Both the position numbers and the translations under genes were made by a program. 14,603 nt of DNA from Fusobacteriota bacterium. Lineage in GTDB: Bacteria; Fusobacteriota; Fusobacteriia; Bac17; JAEWOZ01. The notes beneath the pieces are model-generated. The model did no database searches and was not told the origin of the DNA. It worked only from the letters and a program-made list of their open reading frames with translations. The DNA lies in assembly GCA_023399505.1 (NCBI GenBank), contig JAEWOZ010000032.1:1-14603 (forward strand), in the 5' to 3' direction. Positions within the stretch are counted from its first letter, which is position 1; each line of letters starts with the position of its first letter. Shown piece after piece: positions 8,052-14,603 of this stretch.

Positions 8052-8854
8052 TATTCTGTAAAAGTTTGTCTATATTAAAGCTATTACTAGATTATAATAT
8101 TAAAATTGATTCAAGAACAGATAACCCTCTTATACCTCTTCCATTAAATCTTGTAGTTATGTTAGGTGATAGAGAGATATCAAAAGCTCTCATTGAAGAT
8201 AAAAGGCTAAGCTATGATAAATTAAAACTAATATCAGATGTTATTCTAGGAAGTGAAGCTTTAGATTTAAGCGATGTTTACGATAAAAAGGTAAGAGATA
8301 AATTCCCTAATGAATATTTAATACATATAACGGCCTTAACAGGAAATCACAAAAGTTTAAGATTTTTAATTAATGAACGTTATTCCCCATTTTTAAAAAT
8401 TAATAAAGAGCTAAAATTTGAAAATATAAATTACAACTTTTTTAAAGAGAAGGGCCAAAAGCTTAAAGCTAATTTATTACACTTTTATCATATTAAAAAA
8501 GGGCAGAGCGCCTTAGATATTCTAATAGAAAAACAAGATTTAAAGGCATTTTCAATAATAATGGAATTTTATAAAGAGCAAAATTTAGAAAAAAATATAA
8601 AAGAATTTATTGAGAACAACTATATGTTCGGTAATAGAACTTTACTTATTAATATAGAAAAAGAGTACTATAGTATTTTTAGAATTTTGTTAACATACAA
8701 AGAATTTGAAAATTTATTTTTAACTATTAATTATATAGATGAAGATGATAATACTTTACTAGATTATTTAATAAAAGATGAAAATAAAAAAGATTTAGTA
8801 ACTCTATTAAAAGAGAGAGGAGCGTTAAGCTCAAAAGAGGTTAAGGAAAAATAA
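7999..8854 (+). pseudogene. Copy 1 fragment: second half of the ankyrin region
   Basis: After the deletion at 7994-7998 the match to copy 2 continues here with NGARVSRSKNLINLYNEVI. The open frame extends back to an ATG at 7967, but that short overlap reads out of the homologous frame. The fragment holds EFIENNYMFG and YIDEDDNTLLDYLI. It stops at TAA 8852-8854 because the A5 run at 8847-8851 is one base short of the A6 needed to join EKIRIEQEEN. Confidence 0.7.
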
Positions 8855-9789
8855 GGATAGAGCAAGAAGAGAACACTTTAATAAACAATATAGTAAAAGG
8901 TAAAGAATCAAAAGTATTAGAAATACTAGAAAATAAAAGGTTAGAGGTTATAAAAGAAGATGATAATAATGTTACGCCTCTAGCTGCTTGTGTTATTCAT
9001 AATAAATTAGATATATTAAAAATCATTATAAAAACTTTAAAAGAGATAAATAAATTGAGTAATAATATAGATAGAATTGATATAGAAAACAAAACAGCGT
9101 TAAGTTATGCTATAAACACTAAAAATTACGAAGTAATTAAAATATTATTAAAGAGCGGAGCTAATGTAAATTTTAAATATTGTCGAAGATATTCTTATAA
9201 CATAGATTTAGCTTCTGATAATTCACAGGAAACTAAAGAGATAATTAAAATTTTTTATGATAATAATTGTATATTAAGTAACAATGACATTAAGTTTATA
9301 ATAAAAAAGAAAAATTTGATTAATCCTTACTTGATAAAACTTTTTGAAAATTCAATAAGTAAATATGAAGGCCTATATTCTTTTAAAATAGAACAAAATA
9401 AAAAATCTAATAAGATTGAGAAAATTTTAATAGATAAAAATGCTTCAAAATCTTTAGAAAACATCTCTAAAGAAAATTTAATCAAATTAAATGGTGAATT
9501 GAAAAAGTGTTTAAATGGAGAAAATTTTTCAGATAGTAGGGATCTATCTAACTATAAACCTAAATTTGGTGAAATAAGATTAATAAATAGTATAAGTAGC
9601 GATAGAATTTTTTATACAAAAAAAGGTACTTATCTGGTAATATTAGATATATACTTAAATAAGAGAAAAAGATTTCTACCGAATTATATATATGACAAAG
9701 CTTTTGAAAAATGTAAATTTTATAGGGAGTTAATAAATAAAAATAATATAGATTTTTTAGCTGATTTTGCTGAAACTATGAATATTTAA
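8851..9789 (+). pseudogene. Copy 1 fragment: last ankyrin repeats and RelE/HigB-like C-terminus
   Basis: The frame is open for about 312 codons. It carries IEQEENTLINNIVKG, TPLAACVIHNKLDILKIII, ENKTALSYAI and KSGANVNFKYC, then the C-terminal segment with KPKFGEIRLIN, SSDRIFY and DIYLNKRKRFLP (from about 9553). No convincing ribosome binding site precedes any internal start, including TTG 9055. The C-terminal module is therefore preserved but probably not expressed on its own. Confidence 0.7.
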
Positions 9790-9833
9790 TTTACTCATAA
9801 AAATTATACAAGAGTTGGAGTTTTTTGGAGCTG

Positions 9834-9839
9834 AAGGAG
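9834..9839 (+). promoter_or_regulatory. Ribosome binding site that fixes the start of the intact ankyrin lipoprotein
   Basis: AAGGAG lies 5 bases before ATG 9845. The alternative TTG at 9815 would place ten non-hydrophobic residues before the signal peptide and would contain this site, so it is rejected. Confidence 0.8.
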
Positions 9840-9844
9840 ATAAA

Positions 9845-12800
9845 ATGCTAAAAAAATTTCTAATAATTTTGCAATTTTTTTTAATAAGTTGCAAAGGAAG
9901 TATTAAACTTCATTATATATTGAAAGGGAATGAAAAAATTATTGAAATTTTTAAAAATTTAAAAGATAACAGTGAAAATTATGACCTTTTAATAAAAATT
10001 TTGAATTTAAGTAATTTTAAAGCTCTTTTAGATAAACCTAAATCGAAAGACTTAAGTAAGGAGATGCAGCCTCTTGGTAACTTAGAGCAAAAGGAGCTTT
10101 TTCAAAATTCAGGTTTTAAAGATAGAATTAATGCTTTAGATGAATATGGTCTAAATTTGTTTCATTATGCTGTTTTGTATTCTAATGAGCCTGAAATATT
10201 ATATTTTCTAGCTACTTTAGGTGCTGATATAAATTCTATTACATCAGAGGGAAAAAATTCTCTTTTTCTTCTTTTAGAAAGCAAAATTTCTAACGATTAT
10301 AGCTTTAAAGATAAAATATCTTTAAAAAAGTTTCAATATGAACTAAAAAAAGAAAAATTAAACTTCTTTTTAACATCCAAAGATAAAACTGATTTAAATT
10401 TTAAATATAAAGATAAAACTTTTGAGCAATATGTTAAAGAATTATATAAAATTTCTAATAAAATGAAAGATTTATTAGAAGAGGTTAAAATTGAATTTGA
10501 TTTTTATAGTTATGTTCTAAAAAATATTGATCCTTTTAAAAATTTAGAAAATAGCTTATATAATAGGCTAAACAGAAACATTCAAAGAAAAATTATTCAA
10601 TCTTTAACTTTTAATGATTTAGATTATTTAAAAAAGTTTTTTAAAGCATTTAATAAAAAGCGAATTTCAGAAATCTATATCGAGGATCAGGATATATTAA
10701 CTCTTGCTATAAAGCTTAGCTCTTTAGAAATTTTTAAATTTTTAGCCCCTTATTTTAATTTAAGAAATAGTATTTATATTGAAAATGCTTTGAATTATTT
10801 TAAAAAAGAGATAGTTGAGGAACTTATAAAAGAAGGTATTGACTGTAATTCATATAATGAAGAGGGATTTACTCCTTTAATGATTCTTGCATCAAGTTGC
10901 TCTGATATTAAAAAAGAGGAGATTGCTATTTGGAAAGAGTTAGTTGTTATTTTATTGCAAAATGGGGCTCAAATAAATAAGAAATGTTTTTATTCTAAAC
11001 TTTTAAATTGGACACCTATATATTGGACTATAAATTTTAAAAAACCAGAATTGGTAGAATTTCTGATAGATATGGGAGCTGAAATAAATATTAAGAAGCA
11101 TGATTTAAGAATTAAAATAGGAAAAAATCAATACGATTTTACCGATGCTCCTCTAGAATATGCTATATTAATTGAAGATATTGAAATAATAAAACTTTTA
11201 TTAAAAAGAGGAGCTTCAATATCTATTTTAAACTCCTCTTTAGTTCTTTATAGTGTAAATTTAAATAAGGATTTATGTAATTTAATACTTTCTGAAATTA
11301 GAGGTAAATTAAATTTTAGCAAAAGTAAGGTAGCTGAAAGAGGTACTCTTTTATATAATACTTTAATGAGATTAAAAAATCTTCCTATTATTGCAAAAGA
11401 ACATTTGCAAGTTCTAGAAAAATTAATAGAAAACTTACATGAAGATACAAATTATGAACCAGAAGAATTTCCAGGAAAAAATTGTTTATTTTTAGCAGTT
11501 TCTACAAGATGTGCAGATGTTGTTGAACTTTTATTAAAAAATGGTGCTAGAGCAAGTACTAAAAACAGCTTTTTTAACCTTTACTATGAATCTATCTATT
11601 CAAAAAATTTAGAAATTGTCCTTTTGCTACTTAAATATGGAATTAGTCCTAGAAGTTCTTTAGGTAGAAAATATGACTATATCTTATTGCGGCTTGCTAT
11701 TTCAGTTGGAAATAGAGACATAGTCATAGCTTTAATTGATAGTAAAAAATTAAAATTTAAAAAATCAGACCTGATTCTTGATGTTATTTTAAAATATGGC
11801 GTATTGGACTTAAGCGAAGTTTATGATAAAAATTTAATAGATCCTAAAATTGACTCAATAATTATTCAGTTAGTTACTAAGGTAGGAGGCTATGACAATT
11901 TAAGATTTTTACTTGAAAAATCCTACTCTCCATTTACCAAAAGTAGTAGTGAATTAACCTCGCTTGGACTAAATGACAGTAATTTCTTTAATTTTATGGA
12001 AGGTAAAAAATTTTCTGTTGATAAATTTTATGACTATTATAAAATTGAAAAAGATGAAAGTGCGCTAGATATAGCAATGAAAAAACAAGACTTAAAAGCT
12101 TTTTCAATAATTATGGAATTTTATAAAGAGGAAAATTTATCAAAAGATTTAAAAGAATTTATTGAAAATAATTACATGTTTGGAAAGAAGACTTTACTTG
12201 TTAATATTGAAAAAGAGTATTATGGTATTGTGAAGATTTTATTAAAATATAAGGAATTTCAATATTTATTACCAACCATTAATTATATAGATGAAGATAA
12301 TAACAGTTTATTAGACTATTTATTAGAAGATGAAAGTAATCAGGATTTAGTAAGTTTATTAAAAGAGAAGGGCGCTTTCAGTTCAAGAGAGATTAAGGAA
12401 AGAATAAGAGTAGAACAGGAAGAGAACTCTCTAATAAACAATATAATAAAAGGAAATGAATCAAAAGTATTAGAAATTATAGAAAATGATAAGCTAGAAG
12501 TTATAAAAGCGGACGATAACAATATTACCCCTTTAACTACTTGTGTTATATATAATAGAGTAAATATATTAAAAATCATTATAAAAAGTTTAAAAGGGAT
12601 AAATAAGTTAAGTAGTAACATAGATAGAGTTGATATAGAAAATAAAACAGCATTAAGTTATGCCATAGATTCTAGAAATTATGAAATAATTAAAATATTG
12701 TTAGAGAGTGGAGCTAATATAAATTTTAAATATTGTCGTAAATATTCTTATATTATAGATTTAGTTTTTGATAGAACTAAGGAAGCTCAAAATATTATTG

Positions 12801-13354
12801 ACTTGCTTTATAAAAATAGATGTAAATTGAATGATAGTGACATTAAATTTGTATTCAAAGAAAAAGAAAAAATAAATCCTTATATTCTAAAAGTCTTCAA
12901 AGATGATATAAAAAATTATGGAAATTTGTATTCCAGGAGTTTAACTAGCCTCAAAAAATCTAATACAATTGATAAAATATTAATCGATAAAGAGACTCTG
13001 AAAATATTTAAAAACATGGTAAAAGAAAATTCAGATAGACTGCTTGTTGAGTTAAAAAAACCTTTTGAAGGAAAAAATTTTTCAGACAGTAGAGATATAG
13101 TAGGTTATAAGCCTAAATTTGGTGAAATAAGATTGATAAATAACACAAGTAGTGATAGAATTTTCTATTTTAAAAAGAAAAATTACTTAGTAATAATAGA
13201 TATCTATTTAGATAAAAGAAAAAGAGTTCTACCTATTCATGTATATAGCAAAGCTTTTGAGAAATGCAAATTATATAAAAATATTATAAATAAAAATAAG
13301 ATAGAAGAGTTTTTAAAATGTGTAGAGGTTTTAATTGCTAAAAGTGATTCTTAA
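9845..13354 (+). CDS. Large ankyrin-repeat lipoprotein with C-terminal RelE/HigB-like domain (copy 2, intact)
   Basis: The 1169-aa product starts MLKKFLIILQFFLISCKGS, a lipoprotein signal peptide with lipobox LISC and Cys16 as the predicted lipidated residue, so it should be exported and membrane-anchored. Roughly a dozen degenerate ankyrin repeats follow, recognisable by G-x-x-x-L-x-x-A and L-x-x-x-G-A-x-I-N patterns: about 96-130, 336-378, 386-415, 434-461, 541-571, 575-601, 815-843, 889-918 and 929-962. Ankyrin repeats bind protein partners; which partner is unknown. Residues about 1042-1150 have no repeats and resemble the RelE/HigB toxin fold. The gene follows broken copy 1 by about 55 bases and is the only intact member of the cluster. 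No membrane helix is seen apart from the signal. The lipoprotein and ankyrin calls are secure; the toxin-like end is a pattern-based inference. Confidence 0.88.
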   Translation: MLKKFLIILQFFLISCKGSIKLHYILKGNEKIIEIFKNLKDNSENYDLLIKILNLSNFKALLDKPKSKDLSKEMQPLGNLEQKELFQNSGFKDRINALDEYGLNLFHYAVLYSNEPEILYFLATLGADINSITSEGKNSLFLLLESKISNDYSFKDKISLKKFQYELKKEKLNFFLTSKDKTDLNFKYKDKTFEQYVKELYKISNKMKDLLEEVKIEFDFYSYVLKNIDPFKNLENSLYNRLNRNIQRKIIQSLTFNDLDYLKKFFKAFNKKRISEIYIEDQDILTLAIKLSSLEIFKFLAPYFNLRNSIYIENALNYFKKEIVEELIKEGIDCNSYNEEGFTPLMILASSCSDIKKEEIAIWKELVVILLQNGAQINKKCFYSKLLNWTPIYWTINFKKPELVEFLIDMGAEINIKKHDLRIKIGKNQYDFTDAPLEYAILIEDIEIIKLLLKRGASISILNSSLVLYSVNLNKDLCNLILSEIRGKLNFSKSKVAERGTLLYNTLMRLKNLPIIAKEHLQVLEKLIENLHEDTNYEPEEFPGKNCLFLAVSTRCADVVELLLKNGARASTKNSFFNLYYESIYSKNLEIVLLLLKYGISPRSSLGRKYDYILLRLAISVGNRDIVIALIDSKKLKFKKSDLILDVILKYGVLDLSEVYDKNLIDPKIDSIIIQLVTKVGGYDNLRFLLEKSYSPFTKSSSELTSLGLNDSNFFNFMEGKKFSVDKFYDYYKIEKDESALDIAMKKQDLKAFSIIMEFYKEENLSKDLKEFIENNYMFGKKTLLVNIEKEYYGIVKILLKYKEFQYLLPTINYIDEDNNSLLDYLLEDESNQDLVSLLKEKGAFSSREIKERIRVEQEENSLINNIIKGNESKVLEIIENDKLEVIKADDNNITPLTTCVIYNRVNILKIIIKSLKGINKLSSNIDRVDIENKTALSYAIDSRNYEIIKILLESGANINFKYCRKYSYIIDLVFDRTKEAQNIIDLLYKNRCKLNDSDIKFVFKEKEKINPYILKVFKDDIKNYGNLYSRSLTSLKKSNTIDKILIDKETLKIFKNMVKENSDRLLVELKKPFEGKNFSDSRDIVGYKPKFGEIRLINNTSSDRIFYFKKKNYLVIIDIYLDKRKRVLPIHVYSKAFEKCKLYKNIINKNKIEEFLKCVEVLIAKSDS
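12968..13294 (+). other. RelE/HigB-like C-terminal domain of the intact ankyrin lipoprotein
   Basis: Residues about 1042-1150 follow the order seen in HigB/Gp49-type RelE-superfamily toxins. An N-terminal helical pair (ETLKIFKNMVKENSDRLLVE) comes first, then KPKFGEIRLI like the toxins' G-x-x-E-L-R strand. Next are SSDRIFYF like R-I-x-Y-F, a hydrophobic strand YLVIIDIYLD, basic DKRKR, a proline, and a final helix with AFEKC. Candidate functional residues are R1096, R1105, Y1108 and the 1124-1127 basic cluster. Copy 1 conserves all of these. RelE-type enzymes cut mRNA on the ribosome; activity here is untested, and the domain limits are approximate. Confidence 0.5.
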
Positions 13355-13498
13355 AAATCTTTAAAATTTTTTAAATATATGTAAATCAAGAAAAATAGTT
13401 GTTTTAATGAGTGTTTCTTTCATTTTTAATATTTTTATTTTAGTTGTAATTTATTAATAAAAGTAAATTTAATAAAGATTTTAAAAAAAGAGGAAATA

Positions 13499-13777
13499 AT
13501 GAAAAAAATTATATTAATCACTTTGGTAATTTCTTGTATAAGAAGCCTCAAAAATATTAATAATAAAATTAAAAACATAAATTCTGAGTTAGTTCAAGCT
13601 ATACTAGAGAACGATGAAGATAAGTTTAAAGCATTAGCAAAAGAATGTTCAGATCTGAATTTTACCTACAACGGTAAAAATCTAGTAAGAATAGCATTAG
13701 ATCAAGAGATAGTTAATTTAAGGATTGTCAAAACTTTGATAAAGAAAGAAGCTAAACTAAAAGAGGAAGATGTATAA
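13499..13777 (+). pseudogene. Third ankyrin gene, fragment 1: lipoprotein signal peptide and N-terminal part
   Basis: Ninety-two codons with a lipobox (Cys13) and one weak ankyrin-like unit (NSELVQAILENDEDKFKAL, then LVRIALDQEIVNLRIVKTL). As it stands it could give a short secreted lipoprotein, and this is the only fragment with a good ribosome binding site. Confidence 0.6.
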
Positions 13778-13871
13778 AAAATATATAACTTATTTTTAGA
13801 AGATTTTAATGATTATCGAATAATAGATTTAATTAAAAATAAATATAGGTAAGAATAAATACCTCTTATTT

Positions 13872-14141
13872 TTGTTTTACATATCTAATAAAAAAAGGGT
13901 TGAAGAATTTATAGAAAAAGCTAATTTAGATCCTAGAAAAGTAAAAGATAAATATGAAATGAATTGCTTAATAATATCAATAATAGGTAAGAAAAAAGAT
14001 ACAGTTGAAATGTTGATTGATAAATATAAAGTTAATATTAATCATAAAGATAAATTCAATGTCCCCCCTTTAGTAGCTGATTGTTTTATAAATCATAAAG
14101 CAATTGCAGGGTTATCGATAAAAAAAAGGAGCAAATGTTAA
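13872..14141 (+). pseudogene. Third ankyrin gene, fragment 2
   Basis: Open from a TTG with no ribosome binding site. It carries NCLIISIIGKKKDTVEMLID and VNINHKDKFNVPPLV, an ankyrin unit. After the A8 run at 14120-14127 it leaves the homologous frame and ends at TAA 14139-14141; the correct continuation KKGANVNEKRD is in another frame. Confidence 0.6.
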
Positions 14142-14379
14142 CGAAAAAAGAGACATAGGATGGATACTATTAATGATGGCTTCACAAAAAGGTTATAAAG
14201 GTTTATTAGAATTACTAATAGACAAGGGGGCTAATATTGATCATAGAGATAATAACGATTGGACAGCATTAAAATTAGCCTTACAAAATAAACATATTGA
14301 AACAGTAAAGATATTAATAAATGCAGGAGCAGATACTAATGATAAAGAAGATGGATGGCCGTTAATTTTAGCTGTCTAA
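14128..14379 (+). pseudogene. Third ankyrin gene, fragment 3: two canonical ankyrin repeats
   Basis: From GGA 14128 the frame reads GANVNEKRD, then MMASQKGYKGLLELLIDKG and WTALKLALQNKHIETVKILI with GADTNDKEDG, the clearest ankyrin repeats in the window. It stops at TAA 14377-14379, while coding similarity resumes as VNEEMVKRLLEEDIDYSN in a different frame. Confidence 0.65.
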
Positions 14380-14603
14380 AAGTAAATGAAGAGATGGTAA
14401 AGAGGTTACTAGAAGAAGACATTGACTATAGTAACGAAAGTAATAATGGTTTATTAATATACAAGACAACAAAGGATATAAAGCTTTAATGTATGGGTTA
14501 GAAAATAGTCATAAAGAAGTATTTAAATTACTAATCTCAAAAAGAAGCTAGTATTGATGATAAAGATATTGAGGGTTTTACGGCATTAATATATTCAGTA
14601 AGA

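Larger units (their letters stand above)
6289..9789 (+). pseudogene. Ankyrin-repeat lipoprotein, copy 1, broken by at least five frameshifts
   Basis: The gene starts at ATG 6289 after a strong ribosome binding site, but the frame stops at TAA 6328-6330 after MSKNLLIISLLIF. One extra T in the T6 run at 6323-6328 would restore F-L-S-C, a lipobox, followed by the conserved LKGN-KIIEIF of copy 2. Further shifts occur between about 6431 and 6458, in a cluster at about 6770-6831 (with stops at 6787 and 6804), in the A5 run at 7994-7998 (A6 in copy 2), and in the A5 run at 8847-8851. Repaired, it would be about the length of copy 2, with ankyrin repeats and the same C-terminal RelE/HigB-like segment (KPKFGEIRLIN, SSDRIFY, KRKRFLP). 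Taken literally it yields no full-length protein. Alternatives are transcriptional slippage or phase variation at the homopolymers, or sequencing error. Confidence 0.85.
6289..13354 (+). repeat. Tandem duplication of an about 3.5-kb ankyrin lipoprotein gene
   Basis: Copy 1 (6289-9789) and copy 2 (9845-13354) are nearly the same length and can be aligned end to end once frameshifts in copy 1 are allowed. Shared landmarks in order include the signal peptide, LKGN-KIIEIF, LDEYGLNLFHY, ERGTLLYNTL-RLKNL, FPG-NCL, NNYMFG, YIDEDNN or YIDEDDN, IENKTALSYAI, NFKYCR and KPKFGEIRLIN. The copies have diverged at both the DNA and protein level, so the duplication is not recent. Confidence 0.9.
13499..14603 (+). 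pseudogene. Third ankyrin-repeat lipoprotein gene, heavily frameshifted, running off the window
   Basis: ATG 13499 has an AGAGGA site 4 bases upstream and encodes MKKIILITLVISCIRS, a lipoprotein signal peptide with lipobox VISC (Cys13). The frame stops at TAA 13775, although the following 24 codons in the same frame still look coding (NLFLEDFNDYRIIDLIKNKY). Ankyrin sequence then continues through successive frames: about 13872-14119, 14128-14376, 14379-14460, 14465-14543 and 14544 to the edge. The joins include the A8 run at 14120-14127 and the A5 run at 14539-14543. The repeats are more canonical than in the tandem pair (for example LLELLIDKGANIDHRDNN, ILINAGADTNDKEDG). Net changes include both insertions and deletions. 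The relation to copies 1 and 2 is only general (lipoprotein plus ankyrin), so this is a separate family member. Confidence 0.8.

Noticed and set aside
6289..9789. Explaining all frameshifts in copy 1 as programmed ribosomal frameshifting
   Set aside because: At least five shifts in both directions plus in-frame stops at 6787 and 6804, without slippery heptamers followed by clear structures, is far beyond known programmed cases.
12340..12621. Minus-strand open frame of 93 codons inside the intact ankyrin gene
   Set aside because: Fully antisense to a continuous coding region; its hydrophobic translation is what an AT-rich complement produces by chance.
13355..13498. 144-base gap between copy 2 and the third ankyrin gene
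   Set aside because: Only a weak AAGAAA/TTTCTT pairing with a large loop is visible; no convincing terminator, promoter or RNA gene.
1..14603. tRNA/rRNA genes, CRISPR array, insertion sequence or phage attachment site
   Set aside because: No cloverleaf with typical T-arm sequence, no regularly spaced short repeats, no transposase or integrase frame and no matching terminal inverted repeats were seen on either strand.

Overview
This is a very AT-rich bacterial window in which every supported gene lies on the + strand. Two features suggest a low-GC spirochaete (Brachyspira/Brevinema-like): a 7TMR-DISM-type membrane sensor, and a cluster of large ankyrin-repeat lipoprotein genes. This placement is an inference from gene content only and is not certain.

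Layout. (1) 1-2108: the 3' part of a seven-transmembrane sensor with a GAF-like domain and a degenerate histidine-kinase-like C-terminus, closed by a perfect 15-bp hairpin terminator. (2) 2288-2425: a 45-codon acidic small ORF with a consensus ribosome binding site, followed by its own hairpin. (3) 2724-6252: a housekeeping block. It holds rpsO (ribosomal protein S15), pnp (polynucleotide phosphorylase), and two adjacent CDP-alcohol phosphatidyltransferase genes of the pgsA type. The PNPase has no S1 domain; an Arg/Asn-rich tail takes its place. (4) 6289-13354: a tandem pair of about 3.5-kb genes for ankyrin-repeat lipoproteins. The first copy is broken by at least five frameshifts, several clearly in A or T homopolymers. 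The second copy is fully open (1169 aa). (5) 13499-14603: a third, different ankyrin lipoprotein gene, also broken by several indels and running off the window edge.

How the parts relate. The rpsO-pnp-pgsA block is ordinary core metabolism: ribosome, RNA turnover and anionic phospholipid synthesis. The ankyrin cluster is accessory. The intact member has a lipoprotein signal peptide with lipobox, roughly a dozen degenerate ankyrin repeats, and a C-terminal segment of about 100 residues whose pattern resembles the RelE/HigB toxin fold (E-I-R, then D-R-I-F-Y, a hydrophobic strand, D-K-R-K-R, Pro, a final helix). If that reading is right, these are exported or surface lipoproteins carrying a toxin-like tip, which is the most unusual system here. 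The same C-terminal segment is preserved in the broken first copy. The core genes, with similar homopolymers, are intact, so the lesions look confined to the ankyrin genes. Sequencing error in homopolymers cannot be excluded from the sequence alone.
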